Source: Cognatundibacterium griseum
GTDB taxonomy: Bacteria; Pseudomonadota; Gammaproteobacteria; Burkholderiales; Burkholderiaceae_D
DNA: 64,000 nt
Reading direction: 5' to 3'
Assembly: GCF_014284195.1 (NCBI RefSeq)
Contig: NZ_JACOGC010000001.1
Location: forward strand, 310,001-374,000
Under the pieces are notes generated by a model. That model saw nothing but the letters and a program-made list of their open reading frames with translations, ran no database searches and had not been told where the DNA came from. Each line of letters opens with the position of its first letter. Within the stretch, counting starts at the first letter, position 1. Positions 17,480 through 27,500 of the stretch are shown piece by piece. Position numbers and translations under genes: made by a program.

Positions 17480-17505
17480 GCTGCTGCCGCACGGGCGACA
17501 GCAGC
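17480..17505 (-). promoter_or_regulatory. Intercistronic stem-loop between gtsA and gtsB
   Basis: Arms GCTGCTGCCGC (17480-17490) and GCGACAGCAGC (17495-17505) can pair fully in the minus-strand RNA, with one G-U pair and a 4-base loop. No U-tract follows. Such hairpins after a binding-protein gene commonly protect its mRNA and make it more abundant than the permease mRNA; that role is inferred. Confidence 0.55.
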
Positions 17506-17514
17506 GGGACCTGC

Positions 17515-18768
17515 TTATTTGGCTTTTGCGGCTTTGACCAGGGCCAGAGCTGCTGCCTGTGATGTCATCGTGGAGTTCATGAAGCGGGCCACCACGTCCT
17601 GAATTGCACCGGCTTTGGCTGAGTCGATCGCCATACCATGCGCGAAACTCGGTACCAGTCCGCCAGACTTGCTGGTCGCATCCATGTCATCCATGGATTT
17701 CAGTGCGCAGCTGTCAAACTTGGCGCGTGATACACCGGCACGCGCCGGGATAGAGCCTTTGTTCAGGTTGAATACTTCCTGAAATTCCGGACTCATCACG
17801 GTGTTGGCCAGCGTCAGCTGGGCTTTTTGCTGATCTGCGCCTTTGACAGTGAACATCGCCAGCGAATCGATATTAAAGGTAAAGGCTTTGTCTGTGCCAG
17901 GTGCAGGCAGACACAGGTAATCCTTGCCCGGCTGTTTGCCGGCTGCGCTGAATTCACCCTTAGCCCAGTCGCCCATGAACTGCATACCGGCTTTGCCATT
18001 GATGATCATGGCCGTTGCCAGATTCCAGTCGCGTCCGGCTGCATCTTTATCGATATAGGTTTTGATTTTTGCCAGTGTATCGAAGGCCTTGATCATGGTC
18101 GGGCTGTTCAGGCTGGCAGGGTCGAGTTGTACCAGTGCTTTCTGATAAAACGCGGCGCCGCCCACACCCAATACCACGGATTCAAACACGGTGGCGTCCT
18201 GCCATGGCTGGCCGCCATGCGCGACCGCGATCAGACCGGCTTTTTTGATCTTGTCGGCAGCGACAAAGAATTCATCGAAATTGGTCGGTGCAGTAGCACC
18301 GGCTTTTTTCAGCACTTCCGGATTCACCCACAGCCAGTTGACGCGATGAACATTGACCGGCACCGCCACATAATGGCCTTTGTACTTCATGACGTTCGAC
18401 ACCACTTTAGGCAGGCTGGCATCCCATTTGCCTTCTGTCGCAGCGACATCGATATTGGCCAGTACGCCTTCCTTGCCCCATTCCTGTATCGATGGGCCTT
18501 TGATCTGCGCTGCGGTCGGTGCGCTGCCTGCGATCACGCGCGCCTTGAGCGCGGTCATGGCATTTTCACCGCCACCACCGGCCACGGCGAAGTCTTTCCA
18601 GCTCACGCCTTTGGCTTCCATGAGTTTTTTCAATTCAGCGGCGGATTTGGCTTCGCCGCCGGAAGTCCAGTAATGCAGCACTTCGACTTCTGCTGCTATG
18701 CCGGACAGCGGGAAGGCCAGCAGACTGCCGGCTGCGAGCGTGGCTTGTACGATTTGTTTGAGTTTCAT
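17515..18768 (-). CDS. gtsA: Glucose ABC transporter substrate-binding protein GtsA
   Basis: The ATG at 18766-18768 has GGAG nine bases upstream, giving 417 residues with a signal peptide ending near GIAAE. The mature sequence begins VEVLHYWTSGGEAKSAAELK and contains DFAVAGGGGENAMTALKARV, YVAVPVNVHRVNWLWVNPEV and MQFMGDWAKGEF, all very close to the Pseudomonas glucose-binding protein GtsA. It is a periplasmic type 1 binding protein that delivers glucose (possibly also mannose) to GtsBC. It is the second gene of the lamB-gtsABCD-glk operon. Confidence 0.93.
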   Translation of the reverse strand: MKLKQIVQATLAAGSLLAFPLSGIAAEVEVLHYWTSGGEAKSAAELKKLMEAKGVSWKDFAVAGGGGENAMTALKARVIAGSAPTAAQIKGPSIQEWGKEGVLANIDVAATEGKWDASLPKVVSNVMKYKGHYVAVPVNVHRVNWLWVNPEVLKKAGATAPTNFDEFFVAADKIKKAGLIAVAHGGQPWQDATVFESVVLGVGGAAFYQKALVQLDPASLNSPTMIKAFDTLAKIKTYIDKDAAGRDWNLATAMIINGKAGMQFMGDWAKGEFSAAGKQPGKDYLCLPAPGTDKAFTFNIDSLAMFTVKGADQQKAQLTLANTVMSPEFQEVFNLNKGSIPARAGVSRAKFDSCALKSMDDMDATSKSGGLVPSFAHGMAIDSAKAGAIQDVVARFMNSTMTSQAAALALVKAAKAK

Positions 18769-18881
18769 GGAACGGTCTCCAAGTGTGGGCATCCTGGGTG
18801 GATGCGCCTTTGTAGTGTAAGGGGCGCCGGATGAATGGCGCCAGAGTCAGATGCTTAATTGTGGCTTTGTGGGTCTTTATC

Positions 18882-20138
18882 TCAGAACCAGGTTTCCAGC
18901 TGGATGCCGACCGAGGTGCCGCTGGTATTGTTGCCATATACCGGACCGGAGTTATTGCTGGCGTTGACGGCGGCGGTCGCTGCATTATTCCATTTTCCGT
19001 AAGTAACAAAGGCACGTAGTTCAGGACGTGACCAGTAGCTTTCGCCCATTGCGATAGTCGGCGCGATGGTGAGTTTGGTCAGTTGCAGTGCTTCGCCGCC
19101 ATTGGCCTGGGTGACGCGGCTGGTACCGAGTTCTGCCTGTAGTTTCAGATTTTGCGTGAACGCATAGACTGGACGTGCGCCTAAGGTGGTCCAGGTGGAA
19201 GAACCACCGGCATTGGATTTATCACGCTGCATCAGTGCCACGAATTCCATGCTGAACTGACGGGTAGGCTGGATCACCAGATCATTAAAAATGCGCAGAC
19301 GGGTGACATCCGAACCGAGCAGGGTACTGCCTGAGCTGCCGATACGGTCGCAGCAAGGGCCGCCGACGCCGGTACCCGGACCCACGCCATATTGAATGCC
19401 GAAGGTATTGCTGCCGCCGAAAACCTTGTCCTGTTTATGAAAGACCGACAATTGCCAGCCATTGTGGCGGTCGCTGCCCTGTGCACTGATCAGTGACAGC
19501 GCCATGTCTATCGTGCCGTCCTGATTGACTGGTAAGCCTTCATAGGTCAGATTCTGACGCAGTGCGGCATCGCTGCTCAGCTGCTTGCCGGTTTTTGCAT
19601 CGAATACATTGCTGTCATTGTCTTTGAAAATCGCATAGCTGAATTTTCCCGGGCCCAGACCGATTTTGTCGAAACCGCCGCCGGTACCGTTCAGATTGAT
19701 GTATTGCAGGTCCAGCATATGAATATCCGGACGGAAGTAGTAACGCTTACCGACCCAGGCCACACCGCCATTCAGGAAATCCAGCCCCTTGGCTTCGACA
19801 TAGGCTTTGGCGATTTCAGGTTTGGCATTGCCGAAGTCCGAACCGTTTTTATACGCATCCAGCCACAGTGTGCCAACGAAGCTCACGCCATTGGCGGACT
19901 TCGCCAGTTCCTTGGTATAGCCGCCTTCGAAATAGCTGTCGCATTCATTGCCGAGGCGGTATTTCATGGTATTGCCGCCGAGGTCGAAGCAGCTTTGCGG
20001 ACCTTTTTCTGAACTGCTGCCGACACCGGCGCGCAGGTAGCCGTGGAATTCACCTTCTGCTTCGCTGGCCTGTGCCATGCCTGCGCTCAGGGCGAGCGCG
20101 ACCAACGCGGACATACCGCGCAGTTTGCTGTATTTCAT
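18882..20138 (-). CDS. LamB-type carbohydrate porin (maltoporin family)
   Basis: From the ATG at 20136-20138 (GGAG upstream) the protein has 418 residues; a longer start 14 codons upstream lacks support. The signal peptide ends near GMAQA. The mature N-terminus EFHGYLRAGVGSSSEK, followed by CFDLGGNTMKYRLGNECDSYFE, is the classic LamB opening, and the protein ends in Phe (VGIQLETWF). It forms an 18-stranded trimeric sugar pore. As first gene of the glucose uptake operon, it probably admits glucose or glucosides rather than maltodextrins specifically. Confidence 0.9.
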   Translation of the reverse strand: MKYSKLRGMSALVALALSAGMAQASEAEGEFHGYLRAGVGSSSEKGPQSCFDLGGNTMKYRLGNECDSYFEGGYTKELAKSANGVSFVGTLWLDAYKNGSDFGNAKPEIAKAYVEAKGLDFLNGGVAWVGKRYYFRPDIHMLDLQYINLNGTGGGFDKIGLGPGKFSYAIFKDNDSNVFDAKTGKQLSSDAALRQNLTYEGLPVNQDGTIDMALSLISAQGSDRHNGWQLSVFHKQDKVFGGSNTFGIQYGVGPGTGVGGPCCDRIGSSGSTLLGSDVTRLRIFNDLVIQPTRQFSMEFVALMQRDKSNAGGSSTWTTLGARPVYAFTQNLKLQAELGTSRVTQANGGEALQLTKLTIAPTIAMGESYWSRPELRAFVTYGKWNNAATAAVNASNNSGPVYGNNTSGTSVGIQLETWF

Positions 20139-20553
20139 GTTGTCTCCGTCTTTTTTATCTATGTGTTTTGGGTATGCCACAACATGCGGAACGTAGGAAT
20201 AGAGAAGACCGCATGCTGATTTTGTTGTGGCAGGCAGACATTAACAGCGTGATCAATGTGATACCAGCTGGCCGTTGTGTAATCTGGTGATTAAGGTTAA
20301 GTGTATGATTTTTAAGGAAAAATAAAAAATATAACAAATTATCTGCTTACATAACTTTACAAAGCGCTGGCTGTTTAGCTGGTGGTTTAATGAAGGAATT
20401 GACTGTGCGACACAGGGGGAAATGGTATTTGCTGCGGCTGAAATGCTTCGCAAGCTATGCTCACACTTCTTTACAAAGACCTATGCTTTTTTACCTCGGT
20501 AAGCAGACGGAGTTGCGCTATAGTTTGTGCCGAGACAAAGAAGGATCCGAACG
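20139..20553. promoter_or_regulatory. Divergent control region between lamB-gts and the sensor operon
   Basis: This 415-bp AT-rich region separates two divergent operons of one sugar-uptake system. The near-palindrome CTTTACAAAG occurs twice, at 20355-20364 and 20469-20478, and could be an operator for the adjacent OmpR-type regulator. No -35/-10 pair was assigned with confidence. Confidence 0.45.
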
Positions 20554-21897
20554 GTGCAAACAGAACAACAAGATTTCTTGCCCGCGGAGGACGATATATG
20601 CGTACAGAAGCTCAGGCCCGGCAGCTGGAGCCATCTGTTCATATCATGTCTGCTGGCAGTCAGCTGCACGGCAGTACAGGCGCAGTCAGTGCAGGTTCTG
20701 CACTGGTGGAAATCCCTCAGCGAGCAACAGGCAGTCAATCTCCTGACCATGAAGCTGGCGCAGGATAATCTGCAATGGCGCGATGGACTGGTTCCCAGTG
20801 GCTCCGGCGTCGGTGCCAGTATTGTGCTCAAGAGTCGCATACTGGCTGGCAATGCGCCAGAAGCGGCACAACTCAATGGCGTGCTGATATCCGAATGGGC
20901 CGATTTGGGTTTGTTGCTGGATATCGATAGTGTGGCGCAGTCTGGAAAATGGGAAAAAAATCTGTTTCCCAAAGTCTGGAATCTGATCCAGGTGAAAAAT
21001 CATGTGGTGGCGGCCCCGCTGGGGATTCATCGTATTAACACCCTGTTTTATAACAAAAAAATCTTCAGCAAGCTGGAACTGGAGCCACCTTCGGACTGGG
21101 AAGAATTCGACCAGATTGTGCGCAAACTGCAGCAGGCCGGGATCACGCCACTCGCGCAAAGTAGCGAGATCTGGCAGGTCGCCACGCTGTTTGAATCGGT
21201 ATTGCTCTCCGTTTCCAGCCCCGCCTTTTATCAGGATATATTCGTCCGCAAACAAGCATCAGCCTTTATGGATGCGCGCTTTGCCAATGCCTTGAAGCGA
21301 CTGCGTCTGCTGAAAAAAGCGATGCCGAATCCGGTTCCAGATAAGCTGTGGATGGATCTGAGCCGTCAGTTGGCAGATGGACAGGTGGCGATGCTGATCA
21401 TGGGCGATTGGGTCAAGGGTGAACTGAATATACTGGGGCAGAGCACCGATGTGGGTTTTTCCTGTGTGGCCGTACCAGGTACTGCGGCCTACCATATTTA
21501 TGATGTGGATACCCTGGTCATGCTGGCCAAAGACAGCAGCAAACGCGGTGCGCAGGAAAAGCTGGCGCAGTGGGTGGTCTCACCGGCTTTGCAACAGGAA
21601 TACAATCAGGTGAAAGGTTCGATTCCGGCACTGAAAAATCCTGATCTGGGCAAAATGGATAGCTGTGCCAGATCAGCCTGGAAAGTGTTTTCCAGCAGCA
21701 CCAGTGCACAGGTACCCAGCTTTGCACACCGGATGGCGACCGATGAGATTTCCAGAGATGCGATGATGGATGAGATACATCGTTTCTTTATGGATGATCA
21801 GATGACAGTGGGGGAGGCACAGAAGCGCATGGCGACCATGATGCGTTCACTCCCGAAAAATAGAGCAGGAAATGATGCGCAAGATATTAATCGTTGA
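20554..21897 (+). CDS. GtsA-like periplasmic binding protein linked to a two-component system
   Basis: The GTG at 20554 is preferred because AAGGA lies at 20541-20545; a GTG at 20527 is also in frame. The 447-residue product has a long charged leader and a hydrophobic signal segment ending near VQAQS. It then aligns by eye along its whole length with GtsA encoded nearby (VQVLHWWKSLSEQQAVNLL, ILAGNAPEAAQLNGVLISEW, MLIMGDWVKGEL). It has no partner permease. Its 3' end overlaps the response-regulator gene by about 23 bp. The likely role is to present bound sugar to the sensor kinase; this is inferred. Confidence 0.82.
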   Translation: MQTEQQDFLPAEDDICVQKLRPGSWSHLFISCLLAVSCTAVQAQSVQVLHWWKSLSEQQAVNLLTMKLAQDNLQWRDGLVPSGSGVGASIVLKSRILAGNAPEAAQLNGVLISEWADLGLLLDIDSVAQSGKWEKNLFPKVWNLIQVKNHVVAAPLGIHRINTLFYNKKIFSKLELEPPSDWEEFDQIVRKLQQAGITPLAQSSEIWQVATLFESVLLSVSSPAFYQDIFVRKQASAFMDARFANALKRLRLLKKAMPNPVPDKLWMDLSRQLADGQVAMLIMGDWVKGELNILGQSTDVGFSCVAVPGTAAYHIYDVDTLVMLAKDSSKRGAQEKLAQWVVSPALQQEYNQVKGSIPALKNPDLGKMDSCARSAWKVFSSSTSAQVPSFAHRMATDEISRDAMMDEIHRFFMDDQMTVGEAQKRMATMMRSLPKNRAGNDAQDINR

Positions 21898-22588
21898 TGA
21901 TGACCAGAAGACCCGCAGTTTATTGAAAACCTATCTGGAAAAAAATCAGTATGAAGTCAAACTCGCCCATAACGGCGAGTCGTTTTTGACCGAATTTCAG
22001 CGTTACAGCGAAGAGTTATCACTGGTGATCCTGGATGTGATGCTGCCGGATACTGATGGCTTCGCGTTGTGTAAAACCGTGCGGCAAAAATCGAATCTTC
22101 CAATCATTATGCTGACTGCCAGCTCGGACGATACTGACCGTATCGTTGGCTTGGAACTGGGGGCGGATGACTATATCGCCAAACCATATAACCCACGTGA
22201 ATTACTGGCGAGGATCAAGGCAATACATCGCCGGGTCGGCTCTGAGACTGCCGGTGCACCGCGCCTCTACCGGTTTGCCGGGTTCACCATGGATACGGTG
22301 GAACGTTCGGTGGTTGATGCCGACGGTGAACTTATTGCCCTGACCGGTATGGACTTTCAGTTGCTCAAATACTTTGTTGAGCATCCGGGCGATATCCTCG
22401 ATCGCAATATACTCAGCGAAGAAACCCGGGGCCGCGATGCCGGGCCGCTGGATCGTTCCCTTGATGTGCAGATCAGCCGTTTGCGCCTGCGTCTGCATGA
22501 TGACGGCAAACAACCGCAACTGATCAAGACGGTGCGCGGTGCGGGCTATGTATTTTCTGCCGATGTCACGGCCGGTAGCGTAGCGTGA
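21875..22588 (+). CDS. OmpR-family response regulator
   Basis: A 237-residue regulator (an ATG one codon earlier is equally in frame). The receiver domain has the acidic pocket DDD, the phosphoacceptor Asp in VILDVMLPDTDG and the Lys in YIAKPYNPREL. The C-terminal winged helix spans about residues 130-232 (LTGMDFQLLKYFVEHPGDIL and the recognition part DVQISRLRLRLHDDGKQPQL). It probably controls the divergent lamB-gtsABCD-glk operon, by analogy with GltR in Pseudomonas. It overlaps both neighbours, with GTGA at its 3' end. Confidence 0.93.
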   Translation: MRKILIVDDDQKTRSLLKTYLEKNQYEVKLAHNGESFLTEFQRYSEELSLVILDVMLPDTDGFALCKTVRQKSNLPIIMLTASSDDTDRIVGLELGADDYIAKPYNPRELLARIKAIHRRVGSETAGAPRLYRFAGFTMDTVERSVVDADGELIALTGMDFQLLKYFVEHPGDILDRNILSEETRGRDAGPLDRSLDVQISRLRLRLHDDGKQPQLIKTVRGAGYVFSADVTAGSVA

Positions 22589-24096
22589 GCCGTCCGGGTA
22601 GTTTCAGTATGCGATTACAACAAAGACTGCTGAGCTGGATTCCGCAATCGCTGTTGGGGCGACTGAGTCTGGTCATGCTGGCTGGCGTGATGCTGGTGCA
22701 GTTTGCCGGGAATGCGATCTGGGCTGCGCAGATGCGCAGAGAGGCGCGTACCGAAGTGCGTACTGCAGCCGAACATCTAGGACACAGTGCCGCCAGCAGT
22801 CTGCGTTACTTCCTCAGTTTACCGGTGAATTATCGCAGTCTGGTGATACAGCAATTCCGTGAAATGGGCGGCACCCGTTTCTTTGTCAATCTGACCGATG
22901 GACCGGTACAGATGACGCCATTTGCTGAGGAAGAATTATCGACGCTGGCGGTGCAGCAGGTGCACAAAGTGATACAGCAGGAAATGCCGGCGATCCGGCA
23001 ATTACAGGTCAGCTTCGCATGGCCGCAGGATGTGCGTTTTTCGCAGGATGGCAGCGGTATCAGCGACGTACCGGATAAATGGGTTGAACATATTTTAGTC
23101 ACCCGGCCTAAGCCCGCGCCCATCATGGTGATTCAGGCTGAACTGGAAAGCGGGAGCTGGCTGTATCTGGCAACGCTGATGCCGAATCCTTACTTCCTGA
23201 ATGACGGCGATCCGTTTTCCGGCGACCGCGTGTTATTACAGCTGCTGACTTTGCTCGCGGTGTTTGTGTTGTCGTTGCTGGTGGTGCGCTGGATCACCCG
23301 CCCGCTTGCCGCTTTGTCGTCAGCGGCAGATGCGTTTGGTCAGGGCGGCAGCATACCTGCCTTACCGGATACCGGCAGTAAGGAATTTCTGAATACGGCC
23401 CGCGCCTTCGCCCTGATGCGTGAACGTATACAACGCTATATCGAAGACCGCGAACGTTTGTTTGTCTCGATTTCACATGACTTGCGCACACCCATTATGC
23501 GTTTGAAATTGCGTGCCGAATTGCTCGATGATGATGTGACGCGCAGTGAATTCCATGATGACCTGGATGAACTCGATATGATGGTCAAGGGCGCGTTGCA
23601 ATGCGTGAAAGACAGTGATATTCATGAAAACCCGACCGCCATCCGGCTTGATGTGCTGATCGGACGCATGGTCAGGGATGTGAAACTGAGTGGTCACGCC
23701 ATCGCTTTTGAACCATCCGGCATCGAGGTGATCGCCAAGCCACTCGCCCTGAAACGGGCAATCAGTAATCTGCTCAATAACGCACTGCATTATGGCTGTC
23801 AGGTCAGCATCAGCGTGATTCAGACTAAACAATATGTGGAAATTGCGATTCGCGATCATGGGCCCGGTGTTCCGGAACAGGCCCTGGCAACCCTGTTTGA
23901 TCCCTATGTCAGACTGGAACATGGCCGCCAGAGTAATCAGTCCGGTATGGGGCTGGGGCTGGGCATTGCACGCGACATCGTGCAGGCACATCAGGGTGAA
24001 CTGATCCTGCAGAATGCGCCGGGAGGCGGTTTTCTGGCTTGCATACGATTACCGGTGCAGGTACTGCCGGATAACGTGCTGCACGATTTTTCTTAA
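22585..24096 (+). CDS. Sensor histidine kinase of the sugar-responsive two-component system
   Basis: A 503-residue kinase starting at GTG 22585 (GTGA overlap with the regulator). Order: TM1 (about residues 28-46), a periplasmic domain (about 50-210), TM2 (about 215-238), HAMP, dimerisation/phosphoacceptor helix SISHDLRTPIMRLKLRAELL with the H-box His, and HATPase_c with N-box NLLNNALHYG and G-boxes DHGPGVP and GMGLGLGIA. All catalytic motifs are intact. The periplasmic domain is not a known sugar-binding fold, consistent with sensing through the binding protein encoded two genes upstream. Confidence 0.92.
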   Translation: MSRPGSFSMRLQQRLLSWIPQSLLGRLSLVMLAGVMLVQFAGNAIWAAQMRREARTEVRTAAEHLGHSAASSLRYFLSLPVNYRSLVIQQFREMGGTRFFVNLTDGPVQMTPFAEEELSTLAVQQVHKVIQQEMPAIRQLQVSFAWPQDVRFSQDGSGISDVPDKWVEHILVTRPKPAPIMVIQAELESGSWLYLATLMPNPYFLNDGDPFSGDRVLLQLLTLLAVFVLSLLVVRWITRPLAALSSAADAFGQGGSIPALPDTGSKEFLNTARAFALMRERIQRYIEDRERLFVSISHDLRTPIMRLKLRAELLDDDVTRSEFHDDLDELDMMVKGALQCVKDSDIHENPTAIRLDVLIGRMVRDVKLSGHAIAFEPSGIEVIAKPLALKRAISNLLNNALHYGCQVSISVIQTKQYVEIAIRDHGPGVPEQALATLFDPYVRLEHGRQSNQSGMGLGLGIARDIVQAHQGELILQNAPGGGFLACIRLPVQVLPDNVLHDFS

Positions 24097-24592
24097 GTTC
24101 AAGACATATGCGCAACGCCCCCGCTGCCTCGTTGCAATTATTTCCGGGTAATTGCCCATCGAGAGCGTTTGTCTATTTTCTCAATGAGAATATTAGGGTA
24201 TCAGAAAAAATGATATCCCTATTCAAATTCCGTATTTTCGCCAATTGCCCCGCTCGTCTACACTGTAGTCACAGCAGATTTCAAAGGAAGTCGGGAAAGC
24301 GCTGCAGCGAATATTTCGAAAGCTTTCTTTGATATCTCTTTGATCTGGCCTTCAATCAATTCAGTGGCGGATTTCAGATGTCGGTGTTGAGACGTGTTTG
24401 ATGCCATTCATCGCAGACTGATGATGTCTTGCTATCGAATTTTGGGCCGGATTCGAATAAAATGGCTGCTATCACAGCCAACGCAACGATAACCTGTACC
24501 CGATACCTCGCTACAGGAAACGAACAGACTTGTGTCTTACCGGATGCAACGCATGTTCTTTGCGATCAAAAATCACAAATTTTGGAGCCACT
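24097..24592. other. Long intergenic leader before the indolepyruvate oxidoreductase gene
   Basis: Nearly 500 bp without a supported gene. An imperfect inverted repeat, AGGGTATCA (24195-24203) and TGATATCCCT (24211-24220), separated by an A-rich loop, could be an operator or a weak hairpin; no T-tract follows. The region should hold the promoter of the gene at 24593. Confidence 0.4.
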
Positions 24593-27500
24593 ATGTCAAC
24601 CGACACCACGATGGAGTCTGCTGGACTCTCGTCCGCGCCTGCCGCGCAACACAGCACAACAACATCCCCTTCCCCTGCTTTGCATGATGTCAGCCTCGAC
24701 GATAAATATACGTCGAACAGCGGAACGATTTTCCTTTCCGGCATCCAGGCCTTAGTCCGTCTGCCGATGATACAGCGCCAGCGCGATCTGGCTGCGGGTC
24801 TGAATACAGCAGGTTTTATCTCCGGGTATCGCGGTTCCCCGCTAGGTGGTCTCGATGAGACATTGTGGAAAACCAAAAAATTATTAGAACAAAATCATGT
24901 CCGGTTTGTGCCGGGCGTGAATGAAGACCTTGCCGCAACTGCCGTCTGGGGCACCCAGACCGTCGATCTGATCGGCCCGGCCAAGTACGATGGCGTGTTT
25001 TCGATGTGGTATGGCAAAGGCCCGGGTGTGGACCGCTGCGGCGATGTGTTCAAGCACATGAACCATGCAGGAACCGCCAAGCACGGCGGCGTGTTGCTGG
25101 TGGCTGGTGACGACCACGGCGCTTATTCATCGACCCTGCCGCATCAGTCTGACCATATTTTTTCTGCCTGCATGATCCCGATGCTGTATCCCTGCAATGT
25201 GCAGGAATACCTGGATCTCGGCCTGCATGCCTGGGCCATGTCGCGGTTTTCAGGCTGTGCGGTTGGCTTCAAGGCGCTCGCAGATACGGTGGAGTCTACC
25301 GCTTCGGTCGATGCCGATCCTTTCCGTCTGAAAATCGTGTATCCGGAAGATTTCGTGATGCCGGAAGGCGGTCTCAACACCCGCCTGTCGCTCGATACGC
25401 TGGGCATACAGGCGCGTAAGCAGGAAGCGCTGATGCAGGATTACAAAATCTATGCCGCTCTGGCTTATGCGCGTGCCAACAAACTCAATCACACCACCAT
25501 CGACAGCCCGAATGCCAAACTGGGTATCGTCGCCTCCGGCAAATCGTATCTGGACGTGCTGGAAGCGATGGAAGAACTCGGCATCGACGAAAAATTCGCC
25601 GCCGACATCGGCATCCGTCTGTATAAAGTAGCGATGCCCTGGCCGCTGGAGCCGGATGGCATCCGTGAATTTGCGCAAGGTCTGGATGAAATTCTGGTGG
25701 TGGAAGAAAAACGCCAGATGGTGGAATACCAGCTCAAAGAACAGCTGTATAACTGGCGCGATGATGTGCGTCCGCGCGTGATTGGTAAGTTCGATGAAAA
25801 AGGCGAATGGGTACATCCGCGTGGTGAATGGCTGCTGACTTCTAAGGCAGATTTTTCTGTGGCGCAGATTGCGCGTGTGATTTCTTCGCGGATTGCGCGC
25901 TTCCACACCAGCGACCTGATCAAGGCGCGCCTGGCCTTTCTGGAAGCGAAAGACGTGGTGCTGACCAAGCAGGTCAATACCCCGGCGCGTCCGGCTTACT
26001 ATTGCTCGGGCTGTCCGCACAATACCTCGACCAAGGTACCGGAAGGCAGTCTGGCGCTGGCCGGTATCGGTTGCCACGTGATGGCAACAGCGATTTATCC
26101 TGAGCATAATAAGCTCACGACCCACATGGGTGGCGAAGGGGCACCGTGGATAGGTCAGGCGGCGTTTTCGGCGCTGCCGCACGTGTTCCAGAATCTGGGT
26201 GACGGTACCTATTTTCACTCCGGCTATCTGGCGATCCGCGCTGCTGTTGCAGCGAAGGTGAATATCACCTACAAAATTCTGTACAACGATGCAGTCGCGA
26301 TGACCGGTGGCCAGCCTGTGGACGGTACGATCACCGTGCCGATGATGGCGCAGCAGATGGCGGCCGAAGGCATCCAGCGCATTGCGCTGGTAACCGAAGA
26401 TTTGTCGCGCTATGCCGATCGCTCGGCGCTGCCGTCCATCGTCACGCTGCACGACCGTAAAGACATGGATGCGGTGCAGCGCGAATTGCGTGAAGTATCC
26501 GGTTGCAGCGTGCTGATTTACGACCAGACCTGTGCCGCCGAAAAACGCCGCCGCCGTAAAAAAGGCGAATTCCCCGACCCGGATCAGCGCATGTTCATCA
26601 ACGATGCCGTATGCGAAGGCTGCGGTGACTGCGGCGTGCAATCCAACTGTACGTCCATCATGCCGCTGGAGACAGAATTCGGCCGTAAACGCGTGATCGA
26701 TCAGTCGTCCTGCAATAAAGATTATTCCTGCGTCAAAGGCTTTTGCCCCAGCTTTGTCACGGTCGAAGGCGGCAAGCTGCGCAAGTCGAAAACCGGCACT
26801 GCAAAGAATGATGATTTCGGTGCTTTGCCGGAACCGCAACTGCCGGCCTGTGACAGCGCTTACAACATCCTGCTCAACGGTATCGGCGGCACCGGTGTGA
26901 TCACCGTCGGCGCCTTGCTCGGTATGGCGGCGCATCTGGAAGGCAAGGGTGCATCGGTGCTCGATATGACGGGCATGTCGCAGAAAAACGGCTCGGTGAC
27001 TTCGCACATCCGTATCGTGCAACAGGGCAGCAAGCTGCGCGCGCAGCGCATCGCGACCGGTGAGGCTGACCTGATTCTGGGTTGCGACATCCTGACCGCT
27101 GGTGCCCATGATGCAATTTCCAAAATGCGCGCCGGTCGTACCCGTGCGGTGGTGAATACGCATGAACAGCCTACCGGTGCGTTTGCCAAAAATGCAGACT
27201 GGCAGTTCCCGCTGGAATCGACCGAACATCTGATCAGCGAATCGGTGGGCGGCAAGGTCGATTTCATCAACGCCACCCGTCTGGCGACAGCGCTGATGGG
27301 CGACTCGATTGCGACCAATCTGTTCATGCTGGGTTTCGCCTATCAGAAAGGTGCGATCCCGGTATCGGAAGCAGCGCTGATGCGTGCGATTGAACTCAAT
27401 GGCGTGGCGATTGAGTCCAACAAAAAAGCCTTTCTCTGGGGCCGTCGCGCTGCGGTCGATCTGGCGCGTGTGGAAGCGATCGCCATGCCGGCGCAGAAGA

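Noticed and set aside
17827..18834. A 335-residue plus-strand frame antisense to gtsA
   Set aside because: gtsA is clearly coding on the minus strand; the opposite frame has no motif or ribosome site.
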